From NCBI GenBank assembly GCA_018857735.1, contig JABMCL010002049.1:124001-188000 (forward strand): a stretch of DNA of 64,000 bases, read 5' to 3'. Below, one piece after another: positions 27,881 through 38,431 of this stretch; the stretch's first letter is position 1; each line of letters starts with the position of its first letter. This DNA comes from Alviniconcha marisindica (lineage: Eukaryota > Mollusca > Gastropoda > Provannidae). A program made the position numbers and the translations under genes. A model generated the notes under the pieces. The model saw only the letters and a program-made list of their open reading frames with translations, was not told the origin of the DNA and ran no database searches.

Positions 27881-30800
27881 GTATGGTCTCCCTCTTCCCT
27901 CATCTCCTGGGATTTCGACGGTCCCCGCCAGCACTTCTTCGGATACAACCCGGCGTTAAACAAGTTTAACCAAAACTAGTAATGTTCCTGCATGAATTTG
28001 CTGGCAATGGCGCGGATAATTTACGAATAATTTCCACCAAGGATATACAAAGGAATTTAATATTTCTAATGAGATAATAAAGTAATCTTGAGTAAAGTAT
28101 TCTTGGGCACCGTGCTGCTCTGCGGCTGCTTGCTTTTGAGTGACGGAGAGGACCTCCACTTAAGGCCAAAGGAGTGCATTCACGCGAAAAGACAACGAGC
28201 CAAAGTCCTTTTTTGGGTAACATGTTGTGACAGCTACTCCGGTTTCTGACAGACGTTATAAGACATTGCGACTCCTCAACAATGCTGCCCTTCTACTAGT
28301 TTCTCAGAACACTGATCCGGGTTTCAACCGTTTGAAAAGGTTATGCTGTTTATGGTGTCCGACTTTCAAGGAGGTTTGGGAGGAGGGGGGGGGGGGGGGG
28401 GGGAACAAATGTCTTTGTCTAATTTCAGCACAGTAAACAGACCGTAAACAGACTGCGAGACAGCAAACAGACCATCAAAACTCAACATCAGAGTGTTGAC
28501 TGCGTACATGTATGCTCTCCGCACTGAACATTAATGTAAAGAGAGCAAAATAAAAAAGAAGAAGAAGAAGAAAAGAAAAAAAAAGAGAAGGAAAACAAAA
28601 CACACACACACACAAAAAAAAACCCTGATATAAAGCCCATGTACATAATTTGCTTCTTGAAACTGGACCCAAATAAGTATGGTGGCCTTTATTTCCCCTC
28701 AGCTACCCCTCCCCCTTTCTTCCCTTCACCTTGTCTTAAAAACCTCCCATAAGCCCGTCGAGGATAAGCACCATTTTTCAGTTACGATGGTGGCCGAGAA
28801 TTTTCCTTCGATAGTTAATCAAAATGAAAATAAAACGTTGAAGGCCATTAAGGCCAGGTTCCAAGGCAAAAAATCGCAAGTTTTGATCCGTTTTCTTTCC
28901 CAAGAAATATAAGTAAATATACTTAGATCTTTATGAAATTTGGTATGTAGAAACTTCATTTATTGCAAAACTGTGAAAAGATAATGAAATAAAGGTAGGT
29001 TTGTTTGGGTTTGTATCACACATTTTTGTATATTATCCGTTTTTGTCATTCGCGACTCGATTATAGTTTGGATGTCACTGCTACTTAAAAACTATTGTAT
29101 GTATGACCCTAAAATTGTGCATACATGCTCAAAATTGCTTGATTTTTGAAATGAAGTAAGTTCAAGGCTTCGCATGAGTAAGTTTTTCTGATACGCATGT
29201 TTAAAATTACATAAAAGTTGAAATTAGGTGAAGTGATGACCACACTCAGGGGGCCCTTTATTCTAGTTCAATTCAAAGAGAAACTTGTGAAGATCACTTC
29301 CTCCAAATTTTATGAAATTTGGACTAATAGTTTTGAAATTATCATGACAATTGTAATTAATGTATGCGAAAACGCGATTTTGAGAAAAATTACTTTAATG
29401 GAACAGTCAAATGACAACTGCTAAACATTTTCACAGGCCACAACGCAAGGAAAAGAATCGTTTCAAGTTCTTTAGGTGGCAGAACGTTCCCTAAGCGTTC
29501 TCCGAACCTCCGTTTGTTGGTCAGAGTGAGATAAAAACAGCAAAATGTGTGAATCGGTTAGACAGTCAAGACATTAATCAGTCAAAACTCAGTCACCATA
29601 CTGAGTAAGAATATGTCATCGGCTTATTTACAACCTTGATCAAAGTAAGTATGATTTTTTTAAGTATGATTTTTTGTTAAAGTGGTATATTCTTATGGAA
29701 GCTGTCAAAACAATATCGGAATAATAAAACAATTAAATATATATGACCCAATTAACGAACAAAAACTTGCAAAGACTGTTATTTTAGTCATGCGAAATGT
29801 AATTGCCTTTTATTATTATTATTATTACATGTACTTCACAAGCTCTTCCCATCAGAAAGCGCACACAGTGTACATACAGTGTGTGTATATAATATATAAA
29901 TTATAATACAGTTACGTTTACTCTATTACTGCGCATCACAACCATCACTACCACCACCGCCACCACCAAGCGATTGTCGATTGTTACATATAGTCCGTTT
30001 CATCGTTTGTTATGATTTTCGATAATAAGAATGATATGACTCGTGAAACGTCATTGTTGAGCTCTCTCCTGTTCCAAATTGAGGAATTAACCAGTTCAGC
30101 TTTGCTGATTTGTTGGCTGCCATACCGTGCCAACATTCTTTCTTTTGATATCTCATTTTCATTTCATAGAATTTAAAAAGAGATGCAAAAGAAGAGACGA
30201 AAGGTGGGACACTGGAGATCAGTTGAAAGACAGATATTGTCTCGATTATTACGTTACCGTTTATATGTCGAGTAATTTTGAATTTCTGTGACGCTTGCAA
30301 CAGGCTTCTCGCAACAACAACGAAAGAAGAAGAAGAAAACTTTTAAAAGGGTTCTTTAATTTCAATATGAAATATATAATGGCAACTGTCTATAATGGCA
30401 TATTCGATGTCTGTGGTAATACCGCACAATGAGACACAAATAAATTGACGAAAAAGAGCGGTCTGTATTCAGTCATAGACTTGCAATACTAAGTCGTCTT
30501 ACCTGTGAATAACGTTCACATTGTAAACACAGCCCACAATAATGTTCTTTGTTGTGTGCAGGTGGGGTTTTTTGGTGTTTTTTTCAACACTTTTTATAAT
30601 CCCATTACCGAGCTGGAAAATTCACAATAGAACATGCAATTGTTTCGTTCTGATTGATTAAAAAAATTAAAAATGTCGCATTACACTTCAAGGGCAGCAG
30701 CGAGAGTGGTGAACGGAGCGTGTTTACACATGTCACTCTGCTGTCAGCGAGCGGCCAGGCAACAAAAATCTTGATAGCAACAATCTTGGCATTTGGCGCA

Positions 30801-30980
30801 GTGCACGTGAAACCTGATACGGACAGAGAGGACTCGGTGCAGCTGACAGCTGCTTGGTGGTGGAGGTTATTGTACTGGGGGGTGGGGGTGGAGATGGCGG
30901 CAGTGGAAATGATGGCCGTCGAGTGAACTGAAAAGAGTGAACGAACTATTGGACCCGTATATGGTGATATAATATTGGGC
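27881..30980. other. 3.1 kb without a recognised gene
   Basis: AT-rich over 28880-30650. It includes a G run at 28382-28403, a purine-rich patch at 28555-28620 and TTATTATTATT at 29810-29826. No splice-supported exon, RNA gene or protein similarity was seen on either strand. Confidence 0.45.
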
Positions 30981-31093
30981 ACTTAGCGTCTCATACCCAT
31001 AATGGGCACTAAGCGCTCACAAATTCTTTTACACACGAACATATGCACGCTCGTATTTACAGAACATTCAAATGCACAGGTACAGGTACAGGT

Positions 31094-31098
31094 ACACC

Positions 31099-31140
<42 letters not shown>

Positions 31141-31185
31141 ACACACACACACACACAGGCGACATGCACTATGCACACACACTCT

Positions 31186-31252
<67 letters not shown>

Positions 31253-31324
31253 CACACACACACACACATGACACACAGACACTCGCGCGCGTGCGGGCAC
31301 ACACACACACACACACACACACAC

Positions 31325-31362
<38 letters not shown>

Positions 31363-31364
31363 GG
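31094..31364 (+). repeat. Compound (CA)n-(CT)n-(CA)n microsatellite
   Basis: CA repeats at 31098-31158, (CT)n at 31180-31249, then CA repeats to 31362 with a CGCGCGCGTGCG patch at 31284. All open frames across it are artefacts. Confidence 0.95.
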
Positions 31365-31573
31365 GCTGTTTCTAAGAAGGAGGGAGCGCGGCAAAAGGAA
31401 TGTGATGAGCACGAGGAACGTCAGTCACGGATGTGACAGCTAGCTAGCTGCTCATTCGCTCATTGGCAGCGCCTCGCCTACACTCTCTCTCCCATTCCTC
31501 TAGGGTCGAGAAAAGTCGAAGAAGCTCCTCCCATGTTGTTGGTTTTTCCTGAAGGAACATATCCCCACCCCAC

Positions 31574-31706
31574 CCACTTTCTCCTAGGGTTTCTCCAGAA
31601 AGGATGATAGTCATCCGTCCATACTTCACACCTGCCCTACCCACTTTCTCCTATGGTTTCTCCAGAAAGGATGATAGTCATCCGTCCATACTTCACACCT
31701 GCCCTA
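31574..31706 (+). repeat. 67-bp tandem duplication upstream of candidate promoter
   Basis: CCACTTTCTCCTAGGGTTTC, CAGAAAGGATGATAGTCATC and CGTCCATACTTCACACC occur twice at 67-bp spacing, nearly identical. The module ends about 65 bp before a TATAAATA box. Confidence 0.93.
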
Positions 31707-31744
31707 GCACACACGCACCCTTCCCCGCCCCACCGTCCCGCTTC

Positions 31745-31800
31745 GACCAATCATGCCACAACCCAGTAACTATAAATACTGAAGAAAGCATACTTCAGTT
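31745..31800 (+). promoter_or_regulatory. Candidate Pol II core promoter (CCAAT, TATAAATA, initiator)
   Basis: CCAAT lies at about 31747, TATAAATA at 31771-31778, and TTCAGTT, a TCAKTY-type initiator, at 31795-31800, putting a start near 31797. Spacing from the TATA box (about 26 bp) is slightly short but plausible. Downstream sequence is CpG-rich for about 1.1 kb. Inference from motifs only. Confidence 0.45.
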
Positions 31801-32920
31801 CAAATTCCTCTCAACGTGGACGTTGCCTTTTGATCACAAGGCCGCCAGAGCTCCTTGGAAACCTTTGCCGAGTTCCACAGCGCGCATGTATTGTATGTCG
31901 ATCGTGGCTAAAGCGCCATCCGACTCGCCGAACAATCTCAGTGCCTGTGGAATGAGCTCAAGTGTGCCAGAAGCTCCTCGAAGCCTTTCTGCCGTCCGAG
32001 AAGCTTCTCCACTGACAGAACACAACCTTAGAGTGCCTTGAGTCAGCAGGACTTTGCCAGGTCCGGACTGAAGTGTTTTGAATCACCAGGACTTTGTTCG
32101 TCCTCTCCAGTGTCTTGAACCACACTCTTATTAATACAGAAGGTTCTTCAGACACAGTCTTGACGACGTGTTTTATTGTCCCCTGAGTCCAGAGAAGTCC
32201 ACGTCAGTACGGGTTGGTTGAGGTTTTGCAAGAGGGACCTGTTGAAAAACGTGTCCTAGTCAACGCCTGCGGTTCATCGCCGAGAGGCCGTAACCAGTGC
32301 GACACTCATCATCCAAGCCTGACTGTCACAAGTCTCCGTAACTGCTCCACTGAAGGTTCACTTTAGATCTGCCCACGTGTCTCGGTGCGACCGCCTCCCT
32401 CCACTACCGCTGTATCGCTCACATCCGGTCAACGGCACAGACTCTCTTCGCCGTCCCGCTGAACTGAAACCGGCCTCTGCCTGTGCACTTCGTTGCCACA
32501 GTTTTTGATCTCGCTTTTCTCGTCCAGCACCATGTCGGTCATTGTGGAGATTTGGGGCGTCGACGCCGCGCTCGTCGTCACCTCCGGTCCTGCCCAGCTA
32601 GCGCGAGATCCTCGGGGCACGGAGCTGTCGTCGGCCTTGAGGTCCACCCGCTTCTCGCAACGACAGGGGGCGATGCGTCTTCGTCGGTGCTGCTCTCCCC
32701 TCGGTGTGGAGTTGGAGAACGACTGCCCTCTGAAGGTGTTCACCTGACCTTCGCGCCATTGTCATCCTGTTCTGTAGAGGGGACAAGCCGCCTTGAAAAG
32801 TCGGTTTGGCTGCAATTCTTTTTGCTTTTCTTTTCAATTTCTTGTGTGCTAATTTTTCGGGTTGTTTTCGAGTGAGGGGTAGGGGGCTGGTGGTCTGATG
32901 CTGATACTGAGGTGAGAAAC
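31801..32920 (+). other. CpG-rich unassigned transcription-unit candidate
   Basis: Richer in CG dinucleotides than the surrounding DNA. Open frames exist on both strands: a 71-codon frame from ATG 32532 to stop 32745 in a fair Kozak context (CACCATGT) on the + strand, and a 104-codon frame over 32429-32743 on the - strand. None resembles a family I know. A GAG|GTGAGA donor-like site lies near 32910. It could be a 5' exon or UTR of an unknown gene, a lncRNA, or an old repeat. Confidence 0.3.
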
Positions 32921-33600
32921 TTTCGTTGGAGTTTTTGACTTGTGAGCTGTCTCAGACCTCATGCCGCTGGAGCAGTCTCATTATTTATCTCCTATACCGG
33001 TTCTTCGTTTGACTCCTTCAACGATGCTGTCAACAATCATCAGTCAGCGTTCCGAGGTCAGCTTGGGCATATTGCTACAATAGTGACCGCAACAGTCGGG
33101 AAACACAAATGTTGAAACTTTATGTTCAGACTTACGCTGGGTTTATTGTTGGAAAATGCATATTTTCGCACGATTTTCCTGTGGGGACGGGGATTTCTGT
33201 GAGAAATGACAGACTTGGCTCGATTGCTTGTATTCTACGAGGCGCAGAACTACACTTGTGGTTATGTGTTGACTTGGGGATAAGGACAGAATGAACAACA
33301 AGAAGCACAACAAAGACGATCTCTAACAATGTGAAGCTAGAATACGATTATTGTTAAATAAAAATCATAACGATTGTTTAACTTAAAATTGTCATGAGGA
33401 AGGTAAAGTACTGAAACGGAGGTGGAAGAGTACAGACGGAAGGAGGTGGGGGGGGGGGGGGGGGGGGGGCGCATCGAAGGGATATTTCATAGGCCAAAGC
33501 ACTGATACAAAACTAAACGTAGAAACGAACAGCAGTAACGAAGAAACTTCAGATTTAAGAGAGAGAGTAAAATTGATATAGGCCTCCCTTTTCATTGTGC
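32921..33600. other. Non-coding, no gene seen
   Basis: Contains a long G run at 33447-33470. Otherwise unrecognised. Confidence 0.45.
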
Positions 33601-33619
33601 AAAATAGAACATGTGCATG

Positions 33620-33644
33620 CGTGCGTGCGCGCGCGCTCTCTCCT

Positions 33645-33686
<42 letters not shown>

Positions 33687-33716
33687 TGTGTGTGTGCGTG
33701 CGTGCGCGCGCGCGTT
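33620..33716 (+). repeat. (GT)n/(CG)n microsatellite
   Basis: GCGCGCGC at both sides of a GT run, alternating purine-pyrimidine over about 95 bp. Confidence 0.95.
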
Positions 33717-33889
33717 ATAGTCAACAATCGTCAGACAGTATAACAAATTGCCAACTGGATTTTTCCTGTCTCTTCTTCTCTCTTCTCCACCTTCTCTTTC
33801 TCTCCCTCCTCCCTCCCACTGTTTATTTACGTTTATCATTGCTTAGTAATTTATTACGATTACTGTTTTTGCTGCTGCTGTTCTGTTGT

Positions 33890-34035
33890 AAGATGATGAT
33901 GATGTGGGACTTCAGCAATGTCCTCAGATGTCGATCTGACATATTAGGGACAAACTGTAAGAGACTTTAAGTAAGTAAGCATGGTGCTTTACGTCCACAG
34001 AAACCATACGGCTTATTAGGAACGGGAAACGATCA
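33890..34035 (+). mobile_element. Retroposon family B-like copy with family A tail
   Basis: Starts GATGATGATGTGGGACTTCA and GACATATTAGGGACAAACTG as in family B, then AAGTAAGTAAGCATGGTGC and TTTACGTCCACAGAAACC as in the reversed tail of family A. Either two nested fragments or one composite. Confidence 0.6.
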
Positions 34036-34586
34036 ATGGGAAAGACTGTTGTAATTGTAGCCATTCTCATTTCGTACAATGCGGTTGCTTAGTAGGACTC
34101 TTCACGTCGACGGCTTTGTACTGTCGTAACACATTCTGCTCATGTGAAACAGTTTCTTTTCTTCTTTCTTTCTTTTAATTCTTGTGACTGCAATAATTCT
34201 CTTCCTCTTTTTTCTCTGTTAAATGTGCTAAGCTCCATCGTCAATTTGTATCGTGTTTTGAACTTAAAGAACCGTTGGTATCTTCGTCATAGGATGTACA
34301 GTGTAGCAGTACCCCCCCCCCCCCCCCCCCTTCCCCTTTGCTGCTACCCTGACTTAGGCCTAGTCTCACAAAATAGATGAGCACCGACAGAACTCGTTTT
34401 TGACGGTTTTGTTTTTGTTTCTGATCGTTGTTGTGAAAAGCGCCCTAGCTGCCTTCACAAGACATAATAATACCTTCGGAATGTCAACCGACAAGAAAAC
34501 TCAGCACGGCCTTGAGCCATAACTAAACAGCGCTGCAGCCACTTCGTTGACTATTTAAAACTGGATGTGTGAAGCGGCTACAGCAG
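34036..34586. other. Non-coding, no gene seen
   Basis: Includes a C run at 34311-34330. No similarity recognised. Confidence 0.45.
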
Positions 34587-34911
34587 TGAGCCGGTTTGGC
34601 CTAGCGGTAAGGCGTTAGGTTGGTAAGCGGAAGGACCTCAGTTCGATACCGCTTCGGATCTCCTTTCTCTTCAAAAAGCTTGTGGTTTGTGGACACTGTC
34701 TTGTGACTTTGTCCATCACTTCCTACTGAAACATTAAAATGGCTCTCATCGCTGCCCACCTTAATGCAGGAATCATTCTGGTGGTGACAGTGTAGCGACA
34801 GGTATATATCTCTCCCTCTCCCTCTTTCCCCACCTCCATACCCCTTTCCCCCCACTTCTCCCCGTCCCTAATAAGCCTTACGATTTCTGTGGACGTTAAG
34901 CAACAAAAACT
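34587..34911 (+). mobile_element. tRNA-headed SINE (family A), near full length
   Basis: A-box TTGGCCTAGCGGTAAGGCG, B-box AGTTCGATACC, then TCTCTTCAAAAAGCTTGTGG, TTGTGGACACTGTCTTGTGA, ATTAAAATGGCTCTCATCGC, CTGCCCACCTTAATGCAGG and ATTCTGGTGGTGACAGTG. It ends in ATTTCTGTGGACGTTAAGC. It is the best-preserved head and body among the copies here. Confidence 0.88.
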
Positions 34912-34932
34912 AACATTCAGCAGAATCAACAA

Positions 34933-35055
34933 ACAAGGGAGTTAATTAGCGCTCGAAATACGTAACACAAGTACAGCAACAAAGACCCGAGTCGCCTACG
35001 GCATCTCTCACCTGGCATGCGTGTAAATACAAGGTACATAAACTCCACAGCAAAG
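34933..35055 (+). mobile_element. MITE-like family 1, partial copy
   Basis: CAAACAAGGGAGTTAATTAG, TCTCACCTGGCATGCGTGTA and ATACAAGGTACATAAACTCC match the element at 3902-4069. The right inverted end is missing. Confidence 0.65.
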
Positions 35056-35304
35056 GGCTTTGCGAAGTATGAAGATGTCCAGGTGATAAAGCCAGCCAGC
35101 TCCAGGTGGCCAGCTCCTGATAAATATTCCTAAGAAATATTTGTGTACTTTGGTATGCCTGACACAAAAGTGTGTCGGGTTCCTGGGCTGAAGACCAGAA
35201 AAGCATTCCTCATACCGTTCAAAGGCAGTTTGTATGTGTAGAGTACTGTTTAATGCGCGAGTACAGGCCTATATGTGACGATGTCATTCGTTACATTCTT
35301 CTCC

Positions 35305-35660
35305 AACTTTTTGAAAGGTGTTAAGTGCTTGTCGCGCATTCATGTTCTCTGCTGACCCACCCACTCCTCTCGATTTCCTTCCGTCTTCTTCTTCAAAGTT
35401 TTAAGTTCTTTTCGGGTATTCATGTTCATTGTCCCCTCCTCCCCCCCCCCCCTCCTCCTTCCTTCAACTTCTTCAAAGCTTTGAGTCTGTTTCGTATATA
35501 TTATATGTCTATGTTCTCTTTCCCCCTTCCTTCCTCTGTCTTCCTCTGCAAAGATTTAAGGTGGGGTTTTCGTGGACTCATGTTCTCTGCCCCCGCCCTC
35601 CCCCCCTCCTCCCAATCCCTGTTCTTTTTTCCTCCCCACCCGTGTCTTCTTCAGAATTTT
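35305..35660 (+). repeat. Degenerate ~75-80-bp tandem array
   Basis: Four to five diverged units of TTCTTCAAAGnTTTnAGT, TTCGnGnATTCATGTTCTCTG and a C-rich spacer. Open frames are artefacts of the C/T-rich spacer. Confidence 0.6.
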
Positions 35661-36118
35661 TGTCTGCTATTTTTTTTCTTTTCCTGTCGTTGTTGAAGTG
35701 CCTATTGGCCGACTTTGTTGTTGCTGTTGTTTTGTTTTGCCTGGCATTGCATCCTTTTCGCTATAACGTAAAGCAGGAGAGTTCCTTAATTTCACCAATG
35801 TTTCCCCTGTAAAATTCCAACACCGTCTCGTTTCTATTTTACTTAACTTTATTCAGTTTTAAAGGCACTTTTGTGCTTTAGAACTTGCAGAACTTGTATA
35901 CAAGAAAATCGAAAATTATGATGTAGACTTACTCCATTCTTAATTTTTTTCCTATTAATATATATGTGCGTTGGCAGTGTATAGAAACAGTGTATCATAC
36001 AATCTATATTTATTGACTTGTATATTATTATCATTAACCACTAAATTATTTCTGTTTTCGTTTTCTGAATCGAAAATAAATAATTTATTTGTCTGAATTG
36101 ACCTCCCTTCTTGGCTTA
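35661..36118. other. Non-coding, AT-rich
   Basis: No gene or known repeat recognised. Confidence 0.45.
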
Positions 36119-36119
36119 G

Positions 36120-36158
<39 letters not shown>

Positions 36159-36335
36159 CGCGCGCCCGTGCAAATAAATCCGTCGAATGTGTGAAAGGTG
36201 TTACATACGCAAGCTGTTACATACATTCGCGCAAGCATATACACACATACACGTGCGTGTACGCTCGTGCACACTGGCTCACGGCCAAACACACACACAC
36301 ACACATACACATACACACGCACGCGCGCATTCATT
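36119..36335 (+). repeat. (GT)n(CG)n then CA-rich simple repeats
   Basis: GT repeat at 36121-36149, CGCGCG at 36150-36166, then CACA-rich sequence at 36239-36328. Confidence 0.9.
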
Positions 36336-36453
36336 GTAGGGCAAAAACTGGAGTCTGGTCATCCTGTTTGTAAGTAACCAAAGCCACTTTTCAATCAGAA
36401 GCCGACATTTTTTATCGTCCTGTGTGCTTCCGAAACGTATACGCACTCGGTCC

Positions 36454-36454
<1 letters not shown>

Positions 36455-36493
<39 letters not shown>
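36455..36493 (+). repeat. (CA)n microsatellite
   Basis: About 19 CA units. Confidence 0.95.
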
Positions 36494-36495
<2 letters not shown>

Positions 36496-36782
36496 TTCCA
36501 AAGAGTGACGTCTCTGGAAATCGTGTCAAAATCCAAGCAAAAGCTGCCGTCACCTGAGAGTAAAAGTCCGGCTTTCTCTAAGCAGGTTTTTAATAATAGT
36601 TTTCAATTATGTAGCCGGCTCATTTTTTTATATATTTTTTTAAAATGCTCTGAACAGTTCTTTAAATTTTATTTGTTTACTATTATTATTATTATCTCTA
36701 GTTTTAGCTCGATTCAGATTTTTATAATAGCAATTTTTGCAACTTTTTCCGGCGCTGTTTCTAAACACTGGATTTTTCACAA

Positions 36783-37030
36783 CCGTGCACCATCCCCCCC
36801 CTCCCCCCCCCCCCCCCCCCCCAACTAGTTTGTCAGAGTGTGTATGCGTTTGCGTGCCGTGCGCGCGCGCGTGTGTGTGTGCGCGCGTGCGTGTGTGCGT
36901 GCATGTGTGCGTGCGTGCGTGCGTGTGTGTGTGTGTGTTTAATTAATTAGTGCTATCGTAAAGCGCACTGGGCTCCCACCTTGTGTGGAAGATGGGCGCT
37001 ATACAAACCCCCCTTTAGTACGGTATCATT
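36783..37030 (+). repeat. C run, GT/CG repeat and GCGCTATACAAAC retroposon end
   Basis: A C-rich run at 36786-36822 and GCGC/GTGT repeat at 36842-36938, then AAAGCGCACTGGGCTCCCAC and GGGCGCTATACAAAC, a shared short-retroposon 3' end. It lies just after the UNC93A-like stop (- strand). Confidence 0.75.
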
Positions 37031-37059
37031 ATTATGCAGTCTGCAGCAACCAGCGCTGA

Positions 37060-37286
37060 TCACGTCTGACGGCCATATTTAAAGTGCTTCTTCCGCCTGG
37101 CTCGAGTCTCAACGAGCAGCACGAGGCAGAAGGACAGGACCACCACGGCCAGGGCGATGTACAGCTTGACGCTCACGCACAGGTGGCCGCTGTACAGGTA
37201 GGCTATGGTGAAACCCAGGGCTTGGAACATCCTCAAGTTGGCGAAAGCCGGCTCCTGTTGGTCTCGGAACACGCTGCCGATGAGAG
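37060..37286 (-). CDS. UNC93A-like: UNC93A-like exon 6 (stop)
   Basis: 227 nt after acceptor GCGTCCAG. Encodes FANLRMFQALGFTIAYLYSG (TM11), CVSVKLYIALAVVVLSFCLV (TM12), a basic tail RARRKKHFKYGRQT and TGA. Confidence 0.94.
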
Positions 37287-38391
37287 CTGGACGCAAACAA
37301 AAGATTACTTTATTATCTCATCTGAGAAATTAACAGAAGAGAGGACTTTTAAAATGACTGGACGCCACCTTCTCGTATCACACGCCACTCTCTCATATCA
37401 GTCACGGTGGCCTCAACCCCAAGCACTTGTTTACTATATCCTTCCTCCAATTACTGCCATAATTGATTACGCCATAGGTCTCGAAAAACTGTCAGCTAAC
37501 GGGCAGTTTTTCGTTGGTGCTCAAATGGCAATAAACTATATCTGCTGCTGGCATTTATTTATTTTATAACCGCCCACGTTGCTTACGCCAGCACAAATAA
37601 AACCAAAATCGGAACTTTTTTTTATATTTTTACCTCGGGTCGATCAGTGACGCAAGCGCCGCACAATGTGACCTGTTTGTGTCCGATACAGAGACTGAGG
37701 CAGGCTACACGTGCAACACGGGAAGGCTAGGACATTTATCGTCAGTTAGTCTTGTTTTGCAGCCACCGGTATCGCTATTCGTCACCAACGAAACAAAACC
37801 GTGTACAAATTAAAACTAAGATCTAAGGATAATTTCAAAACAACCGTCCCAGATTTCAAGTCATGGTTTTATCAGTTCTCTTCTGTCTCGTCAGTTGGGC
37901 AAAACAACTAGTCGCATCTTTATTTTGAATGAACAGGTCGAGAAATCTAGTCACTTCTGCTCACCCCCACTTTGTGTCTGCCAGATTCCGTCAGCGATGC
38001 CCCACATCGCCGGCAGAAGGAAGAACACGTATTTTTCCGACGCTTTGGGTTGCCACAGCAACATGCAAATGAGCGTAGCCACGTTGAGGCTGGCAGCGGC
38101 GAAGAAGAGCGGAGTTCGTTTGACGTACTTCCCCAGCATTCCAGCCACAGGGGAGGCCACTGTGTCGCAGATACCGAAACACAGCATGGCGTAGCCTACC
38201 CAGTCCACACCCAGTTCGCATGTGATGTAGGCCTGGAGAAAAAGAATGTGTTTTTCTTTATTAATTTGCTCGCTGTATAGGATAAGAACGCACGCAAAAA
38301 AAAAGCAAAAAACTAAACAAAAAAATAGACTGACTGACGCGCCCTCGCCTCCCCACCCCACTCGGCCACTGACTCACAGAGATAGGCAGAG

Positions 38392-38431
<40 letters not shown>

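Noticed and set aside
31043..31443. Overlapping frames with HTHT and SLSLSL or REREREn repeats
   Set aside because: They arise from the compound CA/CT microsatellite on both strands.
32429..32875. 104- to 130-codon frames on both strands in the CpG-rich stretch
   Set aside because: High GC lowers stop frequency, the frames overlap each other, and none has a recognised family; kept only as part of the unassigned candidate unit.
37084..37569. 161-codon + strand frame opposite the UNC93A-like last exon
   Set aside because: The - strand reading matches the UNC93 family through exon phases; the + frame is its shadow.
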